Below are positions 46,123 through 53,943 of a DNA stretch of 64,000 nt, piece after piece; positions within the stretch are counted from its first letter, which is position 1; each line of letters opens with the position of its first letter. Location of the stretch: NCBI RefSeq assembly GCF_005860765.1, contig NZ_VCEI01000028.1:372001-436000 (forward strand), written 5' to 3'. The position numbers were made by a program, and so were the translations under genes. This DNA comes from Dyadobacter sediminis (GTDB lineage Bacteria; Bacteroidota; Bacteroidia; Cytophagales; Spirosomataceae). The notes beneath the pieces are model-generated. The model was not told where the DNA came from. It made no database searches and saw nothing but the letters and a program-made list of their open reading frames with translations.

Positions 46123-46917
46123 TTGTCCATTATTAGGCGTTTCCTTTTTCCTGCTTTGTCTGATCTTCTTATTGCAAAAATCGTTTTAATGCCGCCGCTG
46201 ATTGCAGGCGTAACGCTGGCAGTCCGAAAGTGGGGCGAGGGAATTGGCGGATTGATCGGCGGATTTCCATGGGTTGCAGGCCCGATTTCCTTTTTTATTG
46301 CCTTGGAGCACGGCGCATTGTTTGCTGCTTCCACCGTCACTTCCGCTTTGCTGGGATCCATCGGAACCACATTGTTTGCACTGGTTTATGCGCTTGTAGC
46401 TTCCAGGTTTTCCTGGCTGCCGACGGTTTTGATCAGCTATGCAGCATTTTTTGCCGTTGCCTTTTTATCTCTTGGACGTACGGTTTCACTGCCCGCAGCT
46501 GCCGGCCTGAATTTGCTTGTGCTTACATTTGTCCTTTATTTCTTTCCGAAATCCCGGCCTGTAACAGAAACAAAAAAGCAGCCTTTGTACGACATTCCGT
46601 TAAGGATGCTTGTGGCTACGTTTTTTGTCGTTTTGCTGACGCAGGCCGCGGATTATCTCGGCCCGACTTGGAGCGGAATTTTAACGCCTTTCCCGATCAT
46701 GACTTCTACGCTGGCTGTTTTTACACATGCACAGCGCGGCGCCGATGCGGCAAGCCGGGTATTGCACGGACTTTTACTCGCGAGTTACGGATTTGTAGTA
46801 TTTCTGATTGGCGTTTCCTGGCTTGTTCCTCAAATTCCGATCGGTCCAGCTTATTCAATTTTGATGATTGTTACGATGATCGTCAATTTTGTGACGATCA
46901 GGGTTGTCAAGGAATAA
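46123..46917 (+). CDS. Integral membrane protein with two GlpM-like halves
   Basis: The 264-residue product is almost wholly hydrophobic with about eight helices. The start is uncertain: the frame opens after a stop at 46111 and offers only TTG at 46123, TTG at 46156 or ATG at 46189. Two similar blocks occur: WGEGIGGLIGGFPWVAGPISFFIALEHG (residues 36-65) and YLGPTWSGILTPFPIMTSTLAVFTHAQRG in the second half. Both resemble the GlpM membrane family, which is about half this length, so this looks like an internal duplication or fusion. Function unknown. It converges on the propeller gene with an 17-bp gap. Confidence 0.65.
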   Translation: MSIIRRFLFPALSDLLIAKIVLMPPLIAGVTLAVRKWGEGIGGLIGGFPWVAGPISFFIALEHGALFAASTVTSALLGSIGTTLFALVYALVASRFSWLPTVLISYAAFFAVAFLSLGRTVSLPAAAGLNLLVLTFVLYFFPKSRPVTETKKQPLYDIPLRMLVATFFVVLLTQAADYLGPTWSGILTPFPIMTSTLAVFTHAQRGADAASRVLHGLLLASYGFVVFLIGVSWLVPQIPIGPAYSILMIVTMIVNFVTIRVVKE

Positions 46918-46934
46918 TGGTGAGTTAAAGGAAT

Positions 46935-47996
46935 TCAGACTCGTTCCAGTTTTACCGGATATGTTTTCTTTGCATTCCACTGGCAAACGTAGATGTTTTC
47001 GTCTGTGTCGACACAGACGTCGTGACAATGCATAAAAATCGGCTTTTCCTGAAGCATGAGCTGCAATTCTCCGTTTCTGTATTCCGGTTGGGTTCCGCCG
47101 GGATTGGAAATGACCTTGTTATTTTTGTCCAGAATCGTTACAAAACCCGAGTTCGGAGTCTGATTCAAATAGCGCAGTCTGGACCAGCAGACACCGGCAA
47201 AGAGCTGCTCTCCTTTAAAAACCGGCCGGCATACAAAAGCGCCCGGCAGAAAAATAGTACTCAGATATTTGCCGTCCAGCGTAAACCGCTTGAATGCATT
47301 ATGTGCTCTCGAGGTTATTAAGAGCGTCGGATTGGATTTGTCACGGTAATCAATGGCAATTCCATGCGCTGTTGAAAATTGTGCATCCAAATCGCCTGAA
47401 CCGCCGAATTTGTCTATGAATTCACCTTTTGGCGTATATCTCAAAATCCATTGGGAACCATACCCGTCGGCAACATAAATGGTTCCGTCGGGCCCGATCG
47501 CACTTTCTGTAGGCTTGAAAGCATCGCTTTCCTTGTATGCGCCAACCTTTGAAGGATGTTCTATGGTCAGCAGGATTTTACCTTTCAGATCGGTTTTAAA
47601 GACTTTTCCGATATTCGGATCGCAGATAAACAGAAATTCTTCTCCGTTTGCATTCCATAACGTAAGCCCGTGGCCGCCCGGAAACTCATGTCCCCAGGAT
47701 TCAAGCAGCTTGCCCGAACGATCATAAACCAGAATATTGTTTTTGATCTCGTCGCCTACCATAATCAGCCTTCCCTTACTGTCCTGAACCATCTCATGAC
47801 AGTTATTGACAGGGAATTTGGAAGCATCCAGATTTCCCCAGCCCTGATGAACCTTATATTGGTAAGATCCGTGGCCAATGGTTTCACCGTCCGGTTTTGG
47901 TTTTGCTTTCAGAATATAGAATGGCTTGAACGTTACGGCGGCAGCGGTAAGTGCTGCTATTTTGGAAAAATGACGACGGGATTGTTTTTCTGCCAT
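46935..47996 (-). CDS. Exported NHL-type beta-propeller protein (Tat signal)
   Basis: The 353-residue product begins with a twin-arginine signal (KQSRRHFSKIAALTAAAVTFKP). Repeating units such as DSKGRLIMVGDEIKNNILVYDRSGKLLESWG, GPDGTIYVADGYGSQWILRYTPKGEFIDKFGG and DTDENIYVCQWNAKKTYPVKLERV indicate a six-bladed NHL propeller, as in the lyase domain of peptidylglycine alpha-amidating enzymes. It is probably periplasmic. Catalytic residues of the lyase are not certain here, so a structural or binding role is equally possible. Single gene. Confidence 0.8.
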   Translation of the reverse strand: MAEKQSRRHFSKIAALTAAAVTFKPFYILKAKPKPDGETIGHGSYQYKVHQGWGNLDASKFPVNNCHEMVQDSKGRLIMVGDEIKNNILVYDRSGKLLESWGHEFPGGHGLTLWNANGEEFLFICDPNIGKVFKTDLKGKILLTIEHPSKVGAYKESDAFKPTESAIGPDGTIYVADGYGSQWILRYTPKGEFIDKFGGSGDLDAQFSTAHGIAIDYRDKSNPTLLITSRAHNAFKRFTLDGKYLSTIFLPGAFVCRPVFKGEQLFAGVCWSRLRYLNQTPNSGFVTILDKNNKVISNPGGTQPEYRNGELQLMLQEKPIFMHCHDVCVDTDENIYVCQWNAKKTYPVKLERV

Positions 47997-48074
47997 AAAA
48001 AATCTTTTTTACAAAAGACATGACATACTTTTTCTTACTATTTGCAATGCAGCGGAATTTTCATTATTCCGGTT

Positions 48075-49034
48075 TTAACTTGCAGAATAACGTTTTCCAT
48101 AGCGGTTCAGCCAATCCATCAATCTGTTTACATCCTGCATTTTAAACAATTCACTGCCGGCATTCATGGTTGCAGCTGTTCCGCAGGCAACGCCCATACG
48201 TACAGCTTCCCGGAAAGATTTGCCTTGATAAAGTGTCCAGATTATGCCTGCAAGCATGCTGTCGCCCGCACCCACCGTACTTTTGGGCTGAACCGGAGGC
48301 GCAGGAATGTGCTCCACCTGATCTTCGGTTACGAGCATGGCACCCATGGCACCCATGGAAACGACAACGACTTCACATTGGCCTCTGATAATCAATGCGC
48401 GGGCAGCATCGTCCACTTCGTCCATTTCCAGCTTGTCAACGCCTACAAGTTCACTAAGTTCTGTAATATTCGGTTTCAGCAAGTATACGCCCGCTTCTGT
48501 GGCATACCTCAGTGCATCTCCGGAAGTGTCGGCTATGAATTTTGCTCCCTGTTTATGCGCGATTTTGGCAATTTCACCATAAAAATCTGCGGGTACGCCG
48601 GGTGGAAGGCTGCCGCTGGCAATGATATAGGCAGGTTTCGGATCAAGCTCTTCCATAGTTTCCAGAATAGAGCGGACTTCAGTCGGCATCATTTCAGTGC
48701 CCGGCATTCCGAACCGGTACTGAAAGCCGGTACTGGTTTCCAGTACATGAAAGTTTTCTCTTGTCCATTGCTTGGTTTCAATCACCATCGTTCCGACGCC
48801 CTCGGCTTTAACGAGCTTGTGAAGCCTGTGGCCGGTCGGGCCACCGATGGTAAAAATGGCAACAGGATTTCCGCCCAGCCGGTGAATGGCCTTCGCCACG
48901 TTGATCCCGCCGCCGCCAGCTTCAAAATTCGGTGCGTCACAACGAAGTTTATTGTCAGGCACAATGCGTGCTACATTGGAACTTTTGTCAAGAGCAGGAT
49001 TTATTGTAAGCGTTACAATGGGTCCGGTAGCCAT
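48075..49034 (-). CDS. pfkB: PfkB-type 6-phosphofructokinase / sugar-phosphate kinase
   Basis: The 319-residue product closely follows E. coli PfkB in signature order: LTINPALDKSSN, DNKLRCDAPNFEAGGGGINVAKAIHRLGG, WTRENFHVLE, YIIASGSLPPGVP, LLKPNITELSELVG and the catalytic STVGAGDSMLAGI. It phosphorylates fructose 6-phosphate or a related sugar phosphate with ATP in the cytoplasm. No fructose or tagatose pathway genes lie next to it, so minor phosphofructokinase activity is the simplest reading. Confidence 0.87.
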   Translation of the reverse strand: MATGPIVTLTINPALDKSSNVARIVPDNKLRCDAPNFEAGGGGINVAKAIHRLGGNPVAIFTIGGPTGHRLHKLVKAEGVGTMVIETKQWTRENFHVLETSTGFQYRFGMPGTEMMPTEVRSILETMEELDPKPAYIIASGSLPPGVPADFYGEIAKIAHKQGAKFIADTSGDALRYATEAGVYLLKPNITELSELVGVDKLEMDEVDDAARALIIRGQCEVVVVSMGAMGAMLVTEDQVEHIPAPPVQPKSTVGAGDSMLAGIIWTLYQGKSFREAVRMGVACGTAATMNAGSELFKMQDVNRLMDWLNRYGKRYSAS

Positions 49035-49168
49035 AAAAATAAAGTTATCTGTTCGCAGGTTAATAGGATGAAATTACGCTAATAAAATAAAAAAAACTGT
49101 TTTTACAGCTTTCATTACGAATTCTTCACGGAACAATGCAATTGGTAACCCGAAAAATTGCTGCGTAA

Positions 49169-49215
49169 AACAAAAGCCCTCTGTATTTATCTACCAAATA
49201 CAGAGGGCTTTTGTT
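49169..49215 (-). terminator. Strong terminator of clpX
   Basis: A perfect 20-bp stem (AACAAAAGCCCTCTGTATTT and its complement) with a 7-nt loop, 14 nt after the clpX stop. Confidence 0.85.
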
Positions 49216-49229
49216 GTAAAACGAGCTGA

Positions 49230-50474
49230 TTAAGCAACAGACCGGAGAAGCGACATGGACGACTTTTCAAACTTGTCTTTTGCGTAATCCAGCGAAAGCG
49301 TAAATTCTTTGATGTCTTTCTGCGAAGGAAGGTCAAACATGGCATCCGTCATAATGGATTCGCAGATGGAACGCAATCCGCGTGCGCCGAGTTTGTAGCT
49401 CATTGCCTGATCCACAATAAAGTCCAGAACTTCCTCTTCGAAATGTAACGTAATACCTTCCATCGCGAACAACTTGCTGTATTGTTTTACCAAAGCATTT
49501 TTAGGCTCTGTAAGGATGCGGCGAAGTGTTTCACGATCCAGCGGGTTCAAATGTGTAAGTACCGGAAGTCGGCCGATCAGCTCAGGAATCAATCCGAAAG
49601 ATTTAAGGTCCATGGCTGTTACATAGCGCATCAGATTGCCTTTATCAAATATTTCAATGATTCTGTTGTCGCCGGAAAAACCGATCGGACGCGTGTTGAT
49701 CCGTTTTCCGATATGGCGCTCGATTCCGTCAAAAGCACCGCCGCAGATGAAAAGAATATTCTCCGTGTTCAGTGTAATCATTTTCTGATCCGGATGCTTG
49801 CGGCCACCCTGAGGCGGAACGTTCACAATTGAACCTTCCAGTAATTTGAGCAAAGCCTGCTGCACACCTTCACCGCTGACATCACGCGTAATCGAAGGAT
49901 TGTCCGATTTACGGGCAATTTTATCAATCTCGTCAATGTAAACGATTCCTCTTTCAGCTGCTTCCACGTTATAATCTGCTGCCTGCAGCAAACGCGTAAG
50001 AATGGTTTCAACATCTTCTCCGACATAACCGGCTTCCGTAACAACCGTTGCATCCGCAACGCAAAAAGGAACCTGAAGAATGCGTGCGATAGATTTGGCA
50101 AGATACGTTTTCCCGGTTCCGGTTTCGCCCACCATAATGATATTTGATTTTTCTATCACCACATCGTCATCCGTATGAAGCTGGTTCAGGCGTTTGTAGT
50201 GATTATAGACCGCAACAGCCAGCGAACGCTTTGCTTCGTCCTGTCCGATTACATATTGTTCGAGAAAATGCTTGATTTCAGCAGGCGGGATCGGTTTAAG
50301 CTTGGGCAGCTTTGTTTTCTTTTCTTTTTTATCCTCCTTTGATCCTAACTCCTCACTAATTACCTGATGTCCCTGTGCAATGCAGTGATTACAAATATGT
50401 GCATCTATTCCGGAGAGTAATAAATCTACTTCGTTTTTCTTACGTCCGCAGAACGAACAACTTACTTGTGCCAT
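49230..50474 (-). CDS. clpX: ATP-dependent Clp protease ATP-binding subunit ClpX
   Basis: The 414-residue product has the N-terminal zinc-binding domain ([18 protein letters not shown]), Walker A GETGTGKT, Walker [12 protein letters not shown], the IGF-like region for ClpP contact (FIGF replaced by a [14 protein letters not shown]-containing stretch) and the C-terminal small domain ([21 protein letters not shown]). It unfolds tagged proteins for ClpP. It is separated from clpP by 347 bp with a clpP terminator, so it has its own promoter. Confidence 0.96.
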   Translation of the reverse strand: MAQVSCSFCGRKKNEVDLLLSGIDAHICNHCIAQGHQVISEELGSKEDKKEKKTKLPKLKPIPPAEIKHFLEQYVIGQDEAKRSLAVAVYNHYKRLNQLHTDDDVVIEKSNIIMVGETGTGKTYLAKSIARILQVPFCVADATVVTEAGYVGEDVETILTRLLQAADYNVEAAERGIVYIDEIDKIARKSDNPSITRDVSGEGVQQALLKLLEGSIVNVPPQGGRKHPDQKMITLNTENILFICGGAFDGIERHIGKRINTRPIGFSGDNRIIEIFDKGNLMRYVTAMDLKSFGLIPELIGRLPVLTHLNPLDRETLRRILTEPKNALVKQYSKLFAMEGITLHFEEEVLDFIVDQAMSYKLGARGLRSICESIMTDAMFDLPSQKDIKEFTLSLDYAKDKFEKSSMSLLRSVA

Positions 50475-50766
50475 TGATTCGATATAAACAGTTATTAATT
50501 TTTCCGTTTCACCTTTGCAGAAAATAGCCTGGCCGGAAAATCATGTTAACAAGAAGACGAAAATTAATGTTTCAAAATCCGCCTCATAGTTTTTCATTTA
50601 TATTAAAGTGATTCTCAAAAAACCCGTTTGATATAAATGATTTTTGGTGCTTAGACTGAAAACAGAATAACTTTTTGGTTATTGTTATATGCTATAACTT
50701 AATTTGCCTTTGTACAAATTTCCAACTTTTTAACCGGCTTACCAAATACCGTACAAGCCACAAAAT
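50475..50766. other. Upstream region of clpX
   Basis: An AT-rich stretch with no convincing ORF between clpX and the clpP terminator. It should carry the clpX promoter; no perfect TAnnTTTG pair was found. Confidence 0.45.
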
Positions 50767-50803
50767 AAAAACCGTCCTGTTCCGAAGCAACAGGACGGTT
50801 TTT
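50767..50803 (-). terminator. Terminator of clpP
   Basis: A perfect 15-bp stem (AAAAACCGTCCTGTT / AACAGGACGGTTTTT) with a 7-nt loop and T-rich tail, 18 nt after the clpP stop. Confidence 0.85.
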
Positions 50804-50821
50804 ATTTTCAATAAATTCGCA

Positions 50822-51496
50822 TTATTTATCTCTTGTCAATACTTCGTCGATCAGTCCGTATTCTTTCGCTTCAATCGCACGCAGCCATTTGTCACGGTCC
50901 GAATCCAGGCCGATCTGCTCAGGCGTTTGTCCGGTATGATGTGCCAGGATTTCATACAGTTCGTGACGCAGCTTTACAATTTCACGCGTTGTAATTTCGA
51001 TATCTACCGAAGTTCCCTGCGCTCCGCCGGATGGCTGGTGAATCATTACACGGGCATGCGGAAGCGCGGAACGCTTGCCGGCAGCACCGCCCGCCAGCAA
51101 TACAGCGCCCATGGATGCCGCAAGGCTCGTACAAACTGTTGCAACGTCCGGACGTACATACTGCATGGTATCATAAATACCCAAACCTGCGTAAACAGAA
51201 CCGCCCGGGCTGTTTATATACATCAGAATATCTTTTTTGGCATCTGCAGATTCGAGAAAAAGAAGCTGGGCAACAATAATATTGGCAATATTGTCATCCA
51301 CTCCGGTTCCCATAAATATAATGCGGTCGGCCATAAGGCGTGAAAATACGTCCACTTCACGGAAGTTCATCGGGCGCTCTTCAATGACCGAACGGGTCAT
51401 GTTTTCAACTGTATGGTTTACGTAACCGTCCACTGTAAGACCGTTCATGCCAAGGTGATGAACGGCATATTTTCTAAATTCATTTCCGTAGTTCAT
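50822..51496 (-). CDS. clpP: ATP-dependent Clp protease proteolytic subunit ClpP
   Basis: The 224-residue product has [53 protein letters not shown]-type family sequence. The catalytic Ser is in [12 protein letters not shown], His in [11 protein letters not shown], and Asp in the [10 protein letters not shown] region. Length and motif order are normal. It forms the proteolytic chamber fed by ClpX. It has its own terminator and is separated from tig by an opposite-strand regulator. Confidence 0.96.
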   Translation of the reverse strand: MNYGNEFRKYAVHHLGMNGLTVDGYVNHTVENMTRSVIEERPMNFREVDVFSRLMADRIIFMGTGVDDNIANIIVAQLLFLESADAKKDILMYINSPGGSVYAGLGIYDTMQYVRPDVATVCTSLAASMGAVLLAGGAAGKRSALPHARVMIHQPSGGAQGTSVDIEITTREIVKLRHELYEILAHHTGQTPEQIGLDSDRDKWLRAIEAKEYGLIDEVLTRDK

Positions 51497-51692
51497 GAAT
51501 AAACTTTAATTTAATTTACATTTAATAGGTAAATGACTGAAAGAACAAAAAGCAATATAGGTTAGTTTCTATACATTAATGATGTGCATTTATTCTTTGA
51601 CTTTTACAAAATTGACTAAATCATTGAATAATCCTTGTCAATGCTGGTGATAAATTATCGAAAATTGCGACAGTCACCTGTAAAAGATGTCA

Positions 51693-51705
51693 TTACATTG
51701 TGTAA
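51693..51705. promoter_or_regulatory. Small palindrome upstream of the XRE regulator gene
   Basis: TTACATTGTGTAA is a perfect 5-3-5 inverted repeat 36 nt upstream of the regulator ATG, in the divergent region shared with clpP. It could be an autoregulatory operator; this is only positional. Confidence 0.3.
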
Positions 51706-51740
51706 CAAATTGTCCTGAAACAGTAAAATACAGATATGCT

Positions 51741-52118
51741 ATGAATATTGCATCTCATTTATCCGAAAGAATCCGTCAGATCCGATTGCAAAAAGGCCTT
51801 TCTCAGGAAAATATGGCTGATATGCTCGGATTGTCCACAACGGCATACGGCGACCTGGAAAGAGGCCGCACGGAACTGTCGGTTTCCCGTCTTGAAAATA
51901 TTGCCCGGTTACTCGATGTTCCGTTGTCCGGACTGCTCGGCCTAGAATCCGCAACGATGTCGGAAACCGAATGGCTGCGCCAGGAAAATACAAGGCTTCT
52001 GGCTGCAAACAGCAGGTTACAGCATGAACTGGAACAATGGAAACTGAAATTCAGGCAATGGTTCGGAGAAGGAATGATACGGGAAATAGGGCAGCAGCGC
52101 GAACGGATCGGCTTCTAA
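51741..52118 (+). CDS. XRE-family transcriptional regulator with coiled-coil tail
   Basis: The ATG at 51741 is preferred (125 residues, MNIASHLSERIRQIR); the frame runs back to 51687 but the added residues are unconserved-looking. Residues 6-65 form a Cro/CI helix-turn-helix (IRQIRLQKGLSQENMADMLG, TTAYGDLERGRTELSVSRLENIARLLDV). The C-terminus (EWLRQENTRLLAANSRLQHELEQWKLKFRQW) is a short coiled coil, probably for dimerisation. It is divergent from clpP and convergent with tig, splitting the usual tig-clpP-clpX run. Targets unknown. Confidence 0.85.
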   Translation: MNIASHLSERIRQIRLQKGLSQENMADMLGLSTTAYGDLERGRTELSVSRLENIARLLDVPLSGLLGLESATMSETEWLRQENTRLLAANSRLQHELEQWKLKFRQWFGEGMIREIGQQRERIGF

Positions 52119-52124
52119 AAAAAA

Positions 52125-52154
52125 CACCGCCCCGAATTTGAATCCGGGACGGTG
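52125..52154. terminator. Bidirectional terminator between the XRE gene and tig
   Basis: CACCGCCCCG pairs with CGGGACGGTG (one mismatch), flanked by A runs on the left and a later A/T tract on the right; just after the XRE stop. Confidence 0.65.
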
Positions 52155-52181
52155 AAAAAAAAGTTTTTATAAATACTCAGA

Positions 52182-53531
52182 TCAAGCTTCTGTAGTTTCT
52201 CCTTTGGCCAGTTTCTCAAATTCGCTGATTTCGATAGTCTGTTCATCGGTAGCAACCTGACTGCGGATCAGATCCAGAATTTTATTATCGAAAACCTGAT
52301 TGAAAACGTTGGTATAATTGTCACGTTCCTTGTCGGCCAAATAGCCTTGCGCAACGCGGTCAATGGTTTCTTTCATGTTGTCGTCGTCGCCGTAGATGCC
52401 AAACTGGCCTTTTACCATTTCGCGTGTGAAGTCCAGAATTTCAGGATACTCAACCTTTACGCTTTCCTTGTCGGCAATCTTGTTTTTGATCAGGCTCAGT
52501 TTCAAAGATTTCTGGAAATCTTCAAATTGTTCTTCAATTTGCTCACGGGTAAATTTGCCTTCATTGGTGCGTTCCAGCCAATCTTTCAGGAACTCGCCCG
52601 GAAGATCAATGGAAATGCTGTTCAGTAAAGCCTGCTCGATGTCGCGGCGGAGCAATGCTTCCGTTTCGCGTTCGTAGTTGCTTTTTATAATTTCCAGTAC
52701 TTTCTCGTTGAATTGCTCTTCGTTTTCAACCTGGCCCGGCCCCAGAACTTTGTCGAAAAATTCCTGATTGATTTCTGACGGTTCCTGACGCGTAATATCT
52801 TCGACGATCAGCGTATATTCTCCCGAAAGCGTTTCGATATCTTCTTTTTTCTTGCCGGTTACATGTGCAATCGCTGCTTCGTCAACGAAAGTATCCTGAA
52901 TATCGAAAGTAATGACATCGCCTTTTTTGATGCCTATGAATTTAGCCTGGCTTTCTTCTTTTACCTGTTTGGTAGGAATGGCGGTACGTGTCGTAAATTC
53001 AGACGATTCCTGTTTCAGTTCCCCGAAGACCATATCACCGGCTTCGCTTGTTTCCGGATGTGCATTTTCAGCAAATCTTTCACGCAGGCTGTCGATTGTT
53101 TTGGTCAGCTCATTATCGTCAACATGAATTGTGTAACGCTTTACTGCCGGAAGTTCGCTCAGGTTTACTTCAAAATCGGAAGCAACGCCCAGGTTATAGC
53201 TGAACTCAAAACCATTCGGATTGTCCCAGTTTACAGCTTCGGCTTTATCGCGGTCTGGAACCGGGTCGCCTACGACCTGCAGTTTGTTTTCTCTGATGTA
53301 GTTGCTTACCGCGTTGCTCAGAAGACTGTTGACCTCATCAACCAGAATGCTTTTTCCATACATGCGCTGAATGACATGTGACGGTACTTTTCCCGGGCGA
53401 AATCCTTTCAAATTAACGCGTTTAGAATAATCCTTTATGGTTTTATCAACTTTTGGCTGATAATCATCCTTGGTTAGCGTTACTTTGAGAGAGGCTAATG
53501 TAGGTGAATTTTTTTCTAACAAAACTTCCAT
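52182..53531 (-). CDS. tig: Trigger factor (ribosome-associated chaperone)
   Basis: The 449-residue product has the ribosome-binding N-domain with GFRPGKVPSHVIQRMYGKS (signature loop), a weakly conserved PPIase-like middle (AGDMVFGELKQESSEF ... AKFIGIKKGDVITFDIQ) and a helical C-domain (GPGQVENEEQFNEKVLEIIKSNYERETEALLRRDIEQALL). It binds nascent chains at the ribosome exit and has prolyl isomerase-like activity in many bacteria. Location beside clpP/clpX is conserved across bacteria. Confidence 0.95.
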   Translation of the reverse strand: MEVLLEKNSPTLASLKVTLTKDDYQPKVDKTIKDYSKRVNLKGFRPGKVPSHVIQRMYGKSILVDEVNSLLSNAVSNYIRENKLQVVGDPVPDRDKAEAVNWDNPNGFEFSYNLGVASDFEVNLSELPAVKRYTIHVDDNELTKTIDSLRERFAENAHPETSEAGDMVFGELKQESSEFTTRTAIPTKQVKEESQAKFIGIKKGDVITFDIQDTFVDEAAIAHVTGKKKEDIETLSGEYTLIVEDITRQEPSEINQEFFDKVLGPGQVENEEQFNEKVLEIIKSNYERETEALLRRDIEQALLNSISIDLPGEFLKDWLERTNEGKFTREQIEEQFEDFQKSLKLSLIKNKIADKESVKVEYPEILDFTREMVKGQFGIYGDDDNMKETIDRVAQGYLADKERDNYTNVFNQVFDNKILDLIRSQVATDEQTIEISEFEKLAKGETTEA

Positions 53532-53583
53532 GAGTCGCTTGTGATATATTGGTAAGTACCTTTTAGATTAACAGAAAAAATAA

Positions 53584-53616
53584 AAATGCCCTCAAAACGA
53601 TGTCCTGAGGGCATTT
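53584..53616 (-). terminator. Terminator of tRNA-Leu
   Basis: On the minus strand AAATGCCCTCA pairs perfectly with TGAGGGCATTT (11-nt loop) and is followed by a T-rich tail; it lies 77 nt after the tRNA 3' end and before tig. Confidence 0.75.
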
Positions 53617-53692
53617 GACGGGTTTTACTACGGAGCAATCCATTTTTCTGAAAAAACAGGAATCTGACGCCCCGTCATTCCCTTGTTATTTG

Positions 53693-53774
53693 TACGGGCG
53701 GAGGGAATCGAACCCCCACGCCTTGCGGCACTAGATCCTAAGTCTAGCACGTCTACCAGTTCCGCCACGCCCGC
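53693..53774 (-). tRNA. tRNA-Leu (anticodon UAG)
   Basis: The minus strand folds into an 82-nt class II tRNA. The acceptor stem is GCGGGCG / CGCCCGT with discriminator A. The anticodon stem CTAGA / TCTAG encloses loop CTTAGGA, giving anticodon TAG (reads CUA). There is a long variable arm (TGCCGCAAGGCG) and a GGTTCGATTCC T-arm. No CCA is encoded. Confidence 0.95.
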
Positions 53775-53818
53775 TTGCTTATTTCCTTTTTGCAACGCCT
53801 ATCGTTGAATTGGGAGTG

Positions 53819-53850
53819 CAAAGGTATTTTAATTTTTTATATACATGCAA
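53819..53850 (-). promoter_or_regulatory. Promoter of tRNA-Leu
   Basis: On the minus strand TTG (53848-53850), a 21-bp spacer and TACCTTTG (53819-53826) match the consensus; the -7 box lies 45 nt upstream of the mature 5' end. Confidence 0.55.
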
Positions 53851-53943
53851 GTTTTTTTAAAAATTTTATCTTTTGGTAAAATGATATTGAAGAATGTCAC
53901 TAAAATTTGTTATTTTGGTGAAGCATACTAATTAAATAAAGAA

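Noticed and set aside
48042-49082. 346-codon plus-strand ORF opposite pfkB
   Set aside because: Fully antisense to an intact kinase gene; His/Arg/Cys-rich composition typical of a shadow frame.
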